NCBI GenBank assembly: GCA_041751875.1
Contig: JBGSIC010000015.1
Location: 62,001-126,000 of the forward strand
Reading direction: 5' to 3'
DNA: 64,000 nucleotides
Source of the DNA: JBGSIC01 sp041751875
GTDB taxonomy: Bacteria > Bdellovibrionota > FAC87 > UBA2466 > JACKAF01
In this document: positions 1-7,563 of the stretch, piece after piece
Numbering within the stretch: the first letter of the stretch is position 1
How the letters are laid out: every line of letters starts with the position of its first letter
Made by a program: the position numbers and the translations under genes
The notes under the pieces: model-generated
Told to the model about the DNA's origin: nothing
The model's input: only the letters and a program-made list of their open reading frames with translations
The model's database searches: none

Positions 1-2
1 AA

Positions 3-44
3 CGCGATAAGTTGACCTTCAACTACCTAAACTTCCAGCATTAG
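3..44 (+). CDS. Possible C-terminal tail of an upstream gene
   Basis: The third frame is open from the window edge to a TAG at 42-44 and would encode 13 residues (RDKLTFNYLNFQH). The other two forward frames stop within the first 15 bases, so if an upstream forward gene runs into the window it must use this one. Thirteen residues are too few to assign a family. About 200 bases separate it from rpsT, including a small GGCC-loop-GGCC hairpin near 99-114 with no T tract. Confidence 0.25.
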   Translation, partial: RDKLTFNYLNFQH

Positions 45-198
45 AAGAAAAGCTCCCAGAAACTTACGGCGCTACGTCCTCGGTCCCAAAAGCCCTCGAC
101 GGCCAAAACAGGCCGCCTCCGGACTCTTGGTTCCTGCGTCCTTGTGGCGCAAGTCTCTGGAATCTTTTCGTTAGCCCAGTAGTTTGTGCGTCCTTCGG

Positions 199-227
199 TT
201 GACAAGATCGGCCAAAAACACTAATTC
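199..227 (+). promoter_or_regulatory. Sigma70-like promoter of rpsT
   Basis: A consensus -35 box TTGACA (199-204) is followed by a 17-base spacer and a -10-like TAATTC (222-227). Transcription would begin near 234, leaving a short leader that contains the GGAG ribosome-binding site of rpsT (238-241). The -35 is perfect and the spacing ideal; the -10 is weaker. Confidence 0.55.
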
Positions 228-252
228 TTGTTTCTTTGGAGTAAAGACGATT

Positions 253-525
253 ATGGCCACTCATGAGTCAGCCCGGAAGGCTTCCCGACAAGCAGACAAG
301 CGCGCAATCCACAACCAAGCTCTTCGCGCCCGTGCTCGCACCGGAGTAAAGAAACTTCGTGCCCTTGTTGCCTCAGATAAGGTGAATGAAAAGGAAGTGA
401 CTCCTTTGTTTAATCAGATTCAGGCCGAGCTCATGAAAAATGCGCAGAAGGGGATTATTAAACCCAATGCAGCCTCCCGTACGATCTCTCGTTTAAGCTC
501 AGCCATTTCAGCTAAATTGAAGTAA
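253..525 (+). CDS. rpsT: 30S ribosomal protein S20
   Basis: The 90-residue basic protein has the S20 pattern: a lysine/arginine-rich N-terminal helix (SARKASRQADKRAIHNQALR), a middle segment and the C-terminal helix NAASRTISRLSSAISAKLK. S20 binds 16S rRNA in the small subunit body. Length fits the family (E. coli about 87). I start at ATG 253 because GGAG lies 11 bases upstream and the family begins at MA(N/T)xxSA. An in-frame start at 184 would add residues not seen in S20 and lies upstream of the predicted promoter. It appears monocistronic; about 220 bases without a clear feature follow. Confidence 0.95.
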   Translation: MATHESARKASRQADKRAIHNQALRARARTGVKKLRALVASDKVNEKEVTPLFNQIQAELMKNAQKGIIKPNAASRTISRLSSAISAKLK

Positions 526-745
526 TTTCGTGCGTACGGATCGGGACAGACGCATAGGCGTTTGACCTTTTAAATTTCCCTATCATTTCAAGCTTTCACA
601 CCGTGTTTGGGCTTTCAGGCCGCTGGTCTGTATGCTGCTTGTACACTGGTAAAACCGATTTGCAGCCTATTTCCCGCCTGACGGCCATGGCCTTCCTTTT
701 GCACTTCTTAAGCCTGTCACAGGTCTCAAATTTAGAAGGGCTTCC

Positions 746-1828
746 ATGTTTGCAGCTGGCAAAACATCTCATGTGATCGTTTCTCCTCTCATCGCGATCA
801 CTTTGCTTTTCTGCACGCCCTTGCTCGCGGAAACCACAATTGATAACCCCGCTTTCAATCAACAAATTACGGCGCCCACGCCTCCGGCGGTTGATCTCAA
901 CCAAGGACGCAAAGGCAAAGCGAAAGATGCGAGTGGAATGGCGATTTTTGGTGCGGTAATGGCGATGTCTACCTGTGCAATGATGATGGCTCAGGCGCAG
1001 AAAATGCCTGAAGGCCCCGAAAAGAATATGATGATGATGCAGGCCATGCAGCAGTGTGCTCAGGCCGCGCAAAACATGGCGTCCAGCGGGGACAATGAAG
1101 ATCAGGCCCAGGCGCTTACATCGCAACCTACTCAGATGCCGACCGTCGCACAGGCTTCAACGATAAAAACGCCTGAGAAGCCCAAGAATATCTCTCCTTT
1201 GTCTTCGACTCCGAACAGCAACGATTCTCCTTCCGATCCGATCGAGATTCCAGATGTCGCGGAATATGTTCCGCCGACAGATTCTGGAAATGAGGTTGAT
1301 GACGGCCCCGAATTAGGACTTAGTCCTGTTGAAGGCGTGGGACCTCCACTTAAAGTCATGGAAAGCCCTAAAATTGAATTTGATGATTCTTCGAAAGAAC
1401 AGACTTCGGTGAACGGAACGAACATGGCGTTGGGTTCCCTGGGCGGCGGTTCTTTGGCCGATACCGTAAATAGCAAACTCGATGTGTTTTCGGGTCAAGG
1501 CGGGGAAGGCTCGGGCGGCGGCGGACGTGGTGGTCGCGGAGTGGCTTCGTCTGATGGCGCTGCCGGTGAAGGCGGCGCAGAGGGTACGAAAGATTTCAAC
1601 TTAGCAAACCTAATGGGCCGGTTTGGCCTCGGGGATGAAGAAGGTGGCGCAGGTCGAAACGGCGGTGACATTGTTCAATTACCCCCCGGCGCGGGCAACC
1701 GTCCTCAAATGAACATTTTTGAGTTTGCTAGCTTCCGCTACAAAAAGGCCGCTAACGACGAGAACCGGGTTCAACAACGCATTCTTCCTGCGGCTCACCC
1801 CGACAACCGTCGCGCTTCGCTCAATTAA
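746..1828 (+). CDS. Secreted Met-rich and Gly-rich protein, function unknown
   Basis: I do not recognise the family. The 360-residue product begins with a signal peptide (about 1-28, cleavage after LLA), then a helical segment at 65-111 with 13 methionines, a Pro/Ser/acidic linker, and a Gly-rich stretch at about 250-280. The C-terminal part carries NIFEFASFRYKKA and a basic end. AGAAGGG five bases upstream supports ATG 746. Composition and the C-terminal pattern resemble the exported proteins at 39628-42502, in particular NIFTKARRSYRKF in the 41342 product. It stands alone and converges with the Aat-like gene, whose stop lies 17 bases away. An envelope or secreted role is inferred. Confidence 0.7.
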   Translation: MFAAGKTSHVIVSPLIAITLLFCTPLLAETTIDNPAFNQQITAPTPPAVDLNQGRKGKAKDASGMAIFGAVMAMSTCAMMMAQAQKMPEGPEKNMMMMQAMQQCAQAAQNMASSGDNEDQAQALTSQPTQMPTVAQASTIKTPEKPKNISPLSSTPNSNDSPSDPIEIPDVAEYVPPTDSGNEVDDGPELGLSPVEGVGPPLKVMESPKIEFDDSSKEQTSVNGTNMALGSLGGGSLADTVNSKLDVFSGQGGEGSGGGGRGGRGVASSDGAAGEGGAEGTKDFNLANLMGRFGLGDEEGGAGRNGGDIVQLPPGAGNRPQMNIFEFASFRYKKAANDENRVQQRILPAAHPDNRRASLN

Positions 1829-1844
1829 CCTCAGGTCGGATAAT

Positions 1845-2681
1845 TTAGGGAACTGGGTAACCGTAAGATCGGGCGGCTACCATCTCTTGAAAGAGTGAAC
1901 GAAAATCAAACTCAAACATAGGTGCGGGCTGGTTTGTTTGCGCACCTTCGAAGAGTGAAAACGAGGTTGAATTTTGTTGTTTCAGCCAAGCAGCGAAGAG
2001 GTCTCTGGGCATGCTTTCAACCCCGATTTTGGCTTTGCCGTTAACGGAATCTACTTCGACATCCTGAAACTCCAACCCTCGCATCGCGAGGTAGACACGC
2101 TCTGCTTCAGTCACAAGAGTTCCGCCTCCGTTTGAAGCGGGGTGAGAGAGGTCACGGAAACGACTGATACCCTGCACGTGTCCGTTGGAATAGATACCAA
2201 AATTTCCCGCTATCAGGCGCTCTCCATCCCAGAGCTCTACGGAAAAGACACTTCCTTTTTTGGCCAGTTGTTTGTATCCCTGGACCACTTCCGGGGTGAG
2301 CCAAGGCGAGGAATCCCGTTCCATTTGAGCGCAGCCGTCGATCACATTATCGGAAGCTCTATTGAAGAATATCTTTAGATTCGGGTACTGCCGCAACAGC
2401 TGCGAAATAGTTTGTCGCGAGCCACGTAAGATTTGATTGCCCCGTAACGAAACAATTCCTCGAGTGGTGGGAAGACTCCAGAGATTGCCGCGATCAGGCA
2501 AAAAACCAGTACGGTGAGCAGCAAAAAGAGTTGCCGCTGAGACAGGGAGTTCCTGGTAGCTAAAGGTAGCCGGCGCTTCTGCAAAAAGCTTCTCAAGAAG
2601 TTCTGTCTGACAGATCGGCAAGGAGTCGTTTGCCGAGGAGATAGCCGCAATGAAAAATGAAATGATAAATAAGTGTTTCAT
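1845..2681 (-). CDS. Exported protein resembling leucyl/phenylalanyl-tRNA-protein transferase
   Basis: Residues about 50-235 follow the Aat pattern: an N-terminal HRTGFLP segment, DNVIDGCA (111-118), PWLTPEVVQGYKQLAKKG (126-143), FSVELW and LIAGNFGIY, and near the end IGVESMPRDLFAAWL, matching the family's LGaxeIpRxxFlxxL. Aat enzymes move Leu or Phe from tRNA to N-terminal Lys/Arg of proteins in the cytoplasm. Here residues 1-17 form a signal peptide (MKH, hydrophobic core, SSA). Catalytic positions differ: the GESMFS motif is GISRFR (171-176), losing the Glu, and the D-x-Q motif reads DVE (207-209). Export plus these changes argue against normal N-end transfer. It could be a repurposed peptide-bond-forming or binding protein. 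No N-end rule partner such as clpS is adjacent. Confidence 0.7.
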   Translation of the reverse strand: MKHLFIISFFIAAISSANDSLPICQTELLEKLFAEAPATFSYQELPVSAATLFAAHRTGFLPDRGNLWSLPTTRGIVSLRGNQILRGSRQTISQLLRQYPNLKIFFNRASDNVIDGCAQMERDSSPWLTPEVVQGYKQLAKKGSVFSVELWDGERLIAGNFGIYSNGHVQGISRFRDLSHPASNGGGTLVTEAERVYLAMRGLEFQDVEVDSVNGKAKIGVESMPRDLFAAWLKQQNSTSFSLFEGAQTNQPAPMFEFDFRSLFQEMVAARSYGYPVP

Positions 2682-2871
2682 TTTGTGGGAAGCCGTTGAT
2701 CGTGCGGGCGCAACTTAGCACAGGCCTCCAAGAAGCGGAAGGTGCCCTTAATTGTCACTCCCTCTTGAAAGCTCGACACATCCCTCACACATTCGTGCGT
2801 ATACAGCGTGGTATCAAACTTGCTCCTTACGGGCCCGGCCCGGCAGAAGTGTGCCCGGCATAGGAGGTCTG

Positions 2872-3642
2872 GTGGACGGCGGATATCGCCATATAGGGTT
2901 ATTAGCGTTGATTTGGAGCGCCTTTGCGTGCGCGAAGGATCCTGTGCGAACACCTCCCAAACTTCCGGTCGCTCCAGTCGGAAGTTCGCTCTTTGCCGTA
3001 TCCGTTGTTTCTCCGCAAGACCGCTTCTATCGAGATTACTTGGCGCAGCAGGACCCGGAGATTTGGGCGTTATATTTTGGCGCTCAGCCTGTTTTGGGTA
3101 GCAATGTTCCTGGGAAGGAATGGGGCTACGATCGCGTGCGCGCGGAAGGGGTAGGACGCGAAGATTTAGCGAAACAGATTTTTCGACGTCGTTTGGATCA
3201 AGCGCTTACCTCTTACCTTGTCGCGCGTGGGGGAAGTAGTCGGGAGTTTGTGAAATCGGTCAACCGCATGAAGAATGTACCGATCTCCAATACCACCAGC
3301 AGTTCCTCTCGCATTGAAGTTCAGATGGGATTTGACCTGTTCGCAGATGTCACTCATCTTCAGTTTCGTCGCCAGGATTTTAGTGCCGAAGTTGTGAAGG
3401 TGGGCATTCTCGGTGCACTCACCTCGTCCGCGCCGATTGAGCAAGGGATGGGCGTTCGGCTAAGGCTCACTTTAAACTCACGGAATACAGCGGCTTTTGC
3501 GCATTATGCCATTGATTCCAAATCAGTGGAGACCGGCGTCGTCCATCCGCTTCCGCACAACTGGCACACGCAGCTTACCTACCGCCAGGGGCTGGAAAAC
3601 TCGGCTTCTAGTTACGAAGTTTTGTTTGTTCATCGCTTCTAA
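2872..3642 (+). CDS. Exported hypothetical protein, possible outer membrane protein
   Basis: I do not recognise the family. I start at GTG 2872 because a perfect AGGAGG (2862-2867) lies four bases upstream and the next residues form a signal peptide (hydrophobic GLLALIWSAFA, then CAKDP). The upstream ATG at 2752 would bury that signal inside the protein. The mature part of about 235 residues alternates charged and hydrophobic strands (FDLFADVTHLQFRRQDF, VRLRLTLNSR, THLTYRQ-like segments) and ends in Phe, as outer membrane barrels do. The Cys after SAFA is not in a canonical lipobox. It is followed directly by a repeat cluster. Confidence 0.6.
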   Translation: MDGGYRHIGLLALIWSAFACAKDPVRTPPKLPVAPVGSSLFAVSVVSPQDRFYRDYLAQQDPEIWALYFGAQPVLGSNVPGKEWGYDRVRAEGVGREDLAKQIFRRRLDQALTSYLVARGGSSREFVKSVNRMKNVPISNTTSSSSRIEVQMGFDLFADVTHLQFRRQDFSAEVVKVGILGALTSSAPIEQGMGVRLRLTLNSRNTAAFAHYAIDSKSVETGVVHPLPHNWHTQLTYRQGLENSASSYEVLFVHRF

Positions 3643-3647
3643 TCCCC

Positions 3648-3752
3648 AAAGGTGCCTGACCGAAAAGGTGCCAGCGCATTGTCGGCCAAAAGTGCCAGGT
3701 CAAAGGTGCCTGTGCACTTTTGGGCGAAGCGCAAAAGTGACCTGGCACCTTT
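3648..3752 (+). repeat. Clustered GGTGCC-type palindromes forming a nested stem-loop
   Basis: Several AAAGGTGCC/AAAAGTGCC words occur in both orientations. The last part nests two inverted repeats: outer arms AAAGGTGCC (3702-3710) and GGCACCTTT (3744-3752), inner arms CACTTTTG (3715-3722) and CAAAAGTG (3732-3739). It begins five bases after the stop of the preceding gene. The core words match the palindromes at 14521, 26372 and 58723. The rest of the gap to 3967 holds no convincing gene, only another loose GGTGC/GCACC pair near 3880-3904. Confidence 0.75.
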
Positions 3753-3967
3753 GAGTGTATCGTTCAGGCATACACCAATTGTAGAGACACTTTTTGTCCA
3801 CCCAAAAGTCTCCACGCACGAAACTCCTAAAAAGCTTATCAGTGACTCTGGCACAACCGTTGCTCTATTGGGGTGGCAGGTGCGTTGCTGCGAAGCTGCG
3901 GCACCCGAAGACAGCAAGGCTTCAGTAAATGAGTTGTAAATGAAGCACGCTGACTAGGAGTAGAGAT

Positions 3968-4423
3968 ATGAAGAACGTTTTATTATTTGTAGTGGTCGCG
4001 TTGGTTGCTTTCAGTGCGAATGTGAAGGCAGAATTTCCTGTGCCGGTTCCTCCGACTGTGAGCCGGTCACCTGGGTTTACGAGCCCTGCTGGTTATAGCA
4101 CCGGTAGCTCTTTCCATAACCCCGGCCAAGTGATCGCAGTTCCGCGTCCCGGCAACTGGCATCATGTACAACAGGTTCGTCCCTATCAAAACCATTACTA
4201 TCCTGGTTATGGCCAAGCGTGGTCACAATATTACCGCGCTTACGGTGCCTACTTAGGTGCCTATAACCGATGGCTCGCGACATACGGTCGTGGCTATGGT
4301 TATGGCGGGTACGGTGGATATGGTGGTGGTTACTGCGGCGGTGGCTGTGGACCGCGTTCGTCCTTCAGCTTAGGCATCGCCGTCGGTGGATTCCGCTTGG
4401 GAATCAATTCCGTCAGATTTTAA
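3968..4423 (+). CDS. Secreted Tyr/Gly-rich protein, function unknown
   Basis: The 151-residue product has a clear signal peptide (1-21, ending VKA-EF). It then has a Pro/Ser segment (23-60), a Tyr/Gln-rich centre (about 75-105), a run of GYG repeats and a short Cys pair motif (CGGGC). The C-terminal strand SFSLGIAVGGFRLGINSVRF ends in Phe. That end looks like a single beta-strand with an outer-membrane sorting signal, so the protein may attach to or insert in the outer membrane; this is inference. AGGAG seven bases upstream supports ATG 3968. A strong terminator follows, so it is the last or only gene of its transcript. Confidence 0.7.
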   Translation: MKNVLLFVVVALVAFSANVKAEFPVPVPPTVSRSPGFTSPAGYSTGSSFHNPGQVIAVPRPGNWHHVQQVRPYQNHYYPGYGQAWSQYYRAYGAYLGAYNRWLATYGRGYGYGGYGGYGGGYCGGGCGPRSSFSLGIAVGGFRLGINSVRF

Positions 4424-4443
4424 CGATGTAGAACGTAGGTTGA

Positions 4444-4479
4444 GAGGTGTCAGTCGAAAGGCTGACGCCTCTTTTTTTT
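4444..4479 (+). terminator. Rho-independent terminator
   Basis: GAGGTGTCAG (4444-4453) pairs with CTGACGCCTC (4462-4471), one G-U pair included, around an 8-base loop, followed by eight T residues (4472-4479). It ends the transcript of the Tyr/Gly-rich gene and separates it from prfB. Confidence 0.9.
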
Positions 4480-4535
4480 GCTTTTGAGTGCCTCCTTTCC
4501 CTGTGTTAGCGTGAGCGTCGCAATCAGAGGAAAGA

Positions 4536-5655
4536 ATGGAACTACCTGCAATCGACGAGTTAAAGAACCGTAAAGCTGACGGAAGAGACAGGCTCACGGC
4601 TCTGCGGAGGCGTCTTTGACGTTGAAAAAAAGGAACGTCGCCTAGAAGAGATCCACCATTTGGAACTAGGCGAATCGTTCTGGACTGACCCCAAAAAATC
4701 TCAGACTGTCCTAAAAGAAAAAAAGGCGATTGAAGATCTTTTGCGCGCGCTCGGCGAACTGGATGGAAAACTGGGCGACGTCGAGGTACTTTTGGAACTT
4801 CACGCCGAAGCCCCCGATGGGGAACTCCACTCCGAAATTAGTCAGACCATGGACGTGGTAAAAACTCAGCTGCGTGGTCTTGAGCTTAAAGCGATGCTTT
4901 CGGGCCCCAATGACAATAACGACGCCATTGTGGTAATTCACTCAGGGGCTGGGGGCACAGAGTCGCAAGATTGGGCGCAGATGCTTCTGCGCATGTACCT
5001 TCGTTACTGCGAAGCGCAGGGCTTAAAGACTCAAATTCTCGATCAACAGTCAGGCGAGGAAGCGGGTATTAAGTCCGCTACGTTTACTGCACAAGGAGAA
5101 TATGCCTACGGCTTTTTGGTTGCTGAGGTTGGCGTGCACCGGTTGGTGCGCATTTCTCCTTTCGATTCTAATAAGCGGCGGCATACCTCTTTTGCCTCCG
5201 TATTTGTTTACCCGGACATTGAGGATAGCATCCAGATAGATATTCAGGAGGGTGATCTGCGCGTGGATACGTATCGTGCGGGCGGGGCGGGCGGGCAGCA
5301 CGTTAATAAAACTGATTCCGCCGTGCGCCTAACCCATCTACCCACAGGCATTGTGGTGCAGTGCCAGAATGAGCGTTCTCAGATTCAGAACCGTGCGATG
5401 GCTCTCAAGATTCTCAAGGCCCGGCTCTATGAAGCAGAACTACAGAAAAGAAATGAAGCAAAAAAGGAGATTGAAGCGTCTAAAAAGGACATCGCCTGGG
5501 GAAGCCAGATACGATCGTACGTTCTGCACCCGTACCAAATGGTGAAGGACCACCGCTCGGATATGGAGATGAGCACCGTGGATGCCGTTTTAGATGGAGA
5601 CATACAGCCTTTTATTGAGGCCTACTTGATGTCAGTGAGTGAACCGAATACCTAA
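4536..5655 (+). CDS. prfB: Peptide chain release factor 2 with programmed +1 frameshift
   Basis: RF2 reads UGA and UAA stop codons on the ribosome and releases the finished chain. The gene is split: ATG 4536 opens 27 codons ending CTT TGA (4614-4619), and the +1 frame from GAC 4618 continues to 5655. The joined protein has 372 residues (family about 365). The SPF anticodon-like tripeptide is in VRISPFDSNKR and the catalytic GGQ is in RAGGAGGQHVNKTDSAV. The frameshift makes RF2 control its own level: low RF2 lets the ribosome slip, high RF2 stops at the UGA. AGAGGAAAGA precedes the ATG. The split must not be annotated as a pseudogene. Confidence 0.95.
4606..4620 (+). promoter_or_regulatory. 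prfB: RF2 programmed frameshift signal
   Basis: A Shine-Dalgarno-like GGAGG (4606-4610) sits three bases before the slippery CTT TGA C (4614-4620). Order and spacing match the E. coli prfB signal (SD, three bases, CUU UGA C). Confidence 0.93.
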
Positions 5656-5722
5656 TGCTTAACACCCGCGCAAAAGGCAGCTATGTTAGGCGCTGGGTCT
5701 ACTTTAGTTTGGAGGAGTGCGT

Positions 5723-6064
5723 ATGAATAAATGGGTAAGCGTAGCAGGAATGATGATTGTATTAGCTGGTTGCGCCTCCAAGCCGACGATGCAATCGACC
5801 AAGGCGCAGAATGACCTCGAGGAGCAGCTTGTGAAACAGGTCGGCTCGGGTCGTAAAGCCGATTTGGTTGAATCCTTTGGCGATCCCGATTGGTGCGAAC
5901 AAAGCGCAGCGGGAACGGAAACCTGTCGCTTTTCGAAGGTAATGGGCGAGAAATGGATCGGTCCGAAGAAGTTTCAAAAGAAAACGGTCATTAAAGATGA
6001 GATTGTAGCGGACTTCGCTCCGAATGGGACGTTGAGAAGTTTTAAGGTTAATTCACAGCGCTAA
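5723..6064 (+). CDS. Small BamE/SmpA-like lipoprotein
   Basis: The start at ATG 5723 is chosen because GGAGG (5711-5715) lies seven bases upstream; the GTG at 5717 is too close to it. Residues 1-16 form a lipoprotein signal with lipobox LAGC. The mature part has the layout of SmpA/OmlA domains: RKADLVESFGDPDW, a short loop, then strands ending IVADFAPNGTLRSFKVN. Proteins of this fold anchor in the outer membrane, where BamE supports barrel assembly. This copy has no bam neighbours, so its partner is unknown. Two Cys in the domain (WCEQ, ETCRF) might pair. A dispersed repeat follows the stop by two bases. Confidence 0.65.
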   Translation: MNKWVSVAGMMIVLAGCASKPTMQSTKAQNDLEEQLVKQVGSGRKADLVESFGDPDWCEQSAAGTETCRFSKVMGEKWIGPKKFQKKTVIKDEIVADFAPNGTLRSFKVNSQR

Positions 6065-6066
6065 CC

Positions 6067-6134
6067 GTCATTGCGAGGAGCCGATAGGCGACGAAGCAAT
6101 CTCAATGGGATTGCTTCACTTCGCTCGCAATGAC
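6067..6134 (+). repeat. Dispersed palindromic element (GTCATTGCGAG family)
   Basis: Outer arms GTCATTGCGAG (6067-6077) and CTCGCAATGAC (6124-6134) are perfect inverted repeats. Inner arms GAAGCAATC (6093-6101) and GATTGCTTC (6109-6117) are also perfect. The same sequence type (TCATTGCGAGGAGC...GAAGCAATC) occurs as a dispersed repeat in genomes of distant bacteria. It lies exactly between the stops of two convergent lipoprotein genes. Confidence 0.85.
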
Positions 6135-6138
6135 AGGC

Positions 6139-6810
6139 CTAATTTTGTCTTTTCTTCGCCCGCTTCATAAGTTCTTCGGGATCATTGGTCGCGGACCGTT
6201 TCATCTTCCAGACTTTATAGCCTTTGTCGCCTTCCACCCACTCACCCTTGGCTTGTGTGTCGTCCGGGTTGAGACCGTGCTGAATCAAAGCAGTTTTGTA
6301 AAGATTTTCGCATCGCTCGAGTTTCTCTCGTAGCGAAAGGGAACTCGTTGATAAAATCTTTTTCGATTTCTGTAAACGGACGATACGGTCCGCCAAAGCC
6401 TCTTCGGTTACCGCAATAACGTTCTTTCCTTCCACCGTATGGGCAAACTCAACCGCCTGAGACGCGTGGTCTTGCCAAGTGGGGACCGCTTCCGGGGAAC
6501 CATCCCCTCCCACACGTGCGTCGGCGCGACGTGTTTCGCAACGTCGTAAAGTTTCCCACAGGCCGCCAGGGTCGGCCTGGGTTTTCCCGTAGGTCTGGTG
6601 CTGGAGATCTTCCACTTCGGATTGCAATACTTGTAGCTGCTCTTCCAAATAAATGCGTTTTTGTATGACGATTTTATCGTCTTTAGTCCCGATCGTTTCT
6701 TGCGCGTCGGAAGTTTTGGTTTCGTACTGTTCGTCTAGTTTGTCGGTGACTTTAGTGGATGCGCATGCGGCCAGCAAAAGCACGAGAAGGGCGGTCAGAG
6801 TGGTTTTCAC
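6139..6810 (-). CDS. Hypothetical lipoprotein with coiled-coil segment
   Basis: I start at GTG 6810 because GGAGG lies five bases upstream (complement of 6816-6820) and the next residues are a lipoprotein signal (VKTTLTALLVLLLAAC). The Cys would be about residue 16. The mature protein (223 residues in all) is charged and helical; QLQVLQSEVEDLQHQ suggests a coiled coil, and there are further helices rich in Arg and Glu. No family recognised. A short Trp/Lys-rich end (KGYKVWKMKRSATN) precedes the basic C-terminus. It ends five bases from the palindromic repeat at 6067-6134. Confidence 0.6.
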   Translation of the reverse strand: MKTTLTALLVLLLAACASTKVTDKLDEQYETKTSDAQETIGTKDDKIVIQKRIYLEEQLQVLQSEVEDLQHQTYGKTQADPGGLWETLRRCETRRADARVGGDGSPEAVPTWQDHASQAVEFAHTVEGKNVIAVTEEALADRIVRLQKSKKILSTSSLSLREKLERCENLYKTALIQHGLNPDDTQAKGEWVEGDKGYKVWKMKRSATNDPEELMKRAKKRQN

Positions 6811-6870
6811 AAGTTCCTCCAAGAGCAAAAACAATAGTGGATTTCCCCAGACCTGTCGCGAAAAAAAGCG

Positions 6871-7563
6871 CTATTGAGTGGGCTTCTGCTTGGCCAGCCA
6901 GGCACGAAATTCTACATCCAGATCGCTAATTTGACAGAAAGTTCCCAAATAGCTTTCCAGTGTTTTGCCTACCGAAAGCTGCAATAAATCACGAATCGCG
7001 CAGCGGCTCTGCAAAAAGTGCATCAGAGCCGTAGATCCCTCGTAGACCAAGCGCGGATTCTTTCCCTGCCCGAAGGGGTGAACGAGGTCTCGCACGGGCG
7101 GAAGAACAGCGGATTTCAAAAAGGTGTAATCGACCTTGTCATTTTTGGCGGCGTAGTTTGCCAGTCCCTCTTCCAACCAGGGCGGAATGGCTTTGCGATA
7201 TTTTTGCAAAACAATCACGTGAGCCAGTTCGTGACCAAAGACGCGAGAAAAATTCTCTTTGTTAACGCGTGGTCCTACGTGAATTGTTCCCGACTTTCGA
7301 TCTGTCGTCGCTAGTACAGTATCGCCCAAGTTCTGCGCCTTCAAAAAATCGCTCTGTGAGACATAGAAATAAACAGGTACCTTGCGGATATCCCATTCCA
7401 AAAAAAGTTGAATGGGTTGGGTTGCGCTCTCCAAAAGGGAGGGACTCAACCAACTCGGTGGGTGATGAACGACTAAAGCGTTGGTGGTGAGCGTGCCAGA
7501 CGGACTTGCCCAACTGACGCTAGCCACGAGAATAGTTAGGTGCAAACGTTTTAGGACTGACAT
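6871..7563 (-). CDS. Exported zinc metallopeptidase (peptidase MA-like)
   Basis: The product has a signal peptide (MSVLKRLHLTILVASVSWAS) and the zinc-peptidase motif HELAH in VFGHELAHVIVLQ, followed by WLEEGLANYAA, the usual third-ligand region of gluzincin/peptidase MA-like proteins. A conserved Tyr/His-containing C-terminal half follows. It should cleave proteins or peptides in the envelope; the substrate is unknown. ATG 7563 lies inside the 3' end of the preceding gene (overlap 13 bases) with only a weak ribosome site, so translation is probably coupled to the Cys-rich lipoprotein upstream. A longer start at 7605 would add residues before the signal peptide. Confidence 0.7.
   Translation of the reverse strand: MSVLKRLHLTILVASVSWASPSGTLTTNALVVHHPPSWLSPSLLESATQPIQLFLEWDIRKVPVYFYVSQSDFLKAQNLGDTVLATTDRKSGTIHVGPRVNKENFSRVFGHELAHVIVLQKYRKAIPPWLEEGLANYAAKNDKVDYTFLKSAVLPPVRDLVHPFGQGKNPRLVYEGSTALMHFLQSRCAIRDLLQLSVGKTLESYLGTFCQISDLDVEFRAWLAKQKPTQ

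Noticed and set aside
64..264. Minus-strand 66-codon frame over the rpsT promoter
   Set aside because: It covers the TTGACA promoter and the start of rpsT and has no recognisable product.
596..1126. 176-codon frame antisense to the start of the Met-rich gene
   Set aside because: His/Arg-rich product is the complement of the ATG-rich Met stretch, not a real protein.
3652..3939. 95-codon frame in the repeat cluster
   Set aside because: Most of its length is the GGTGCC repeat; it has no ribosome site.
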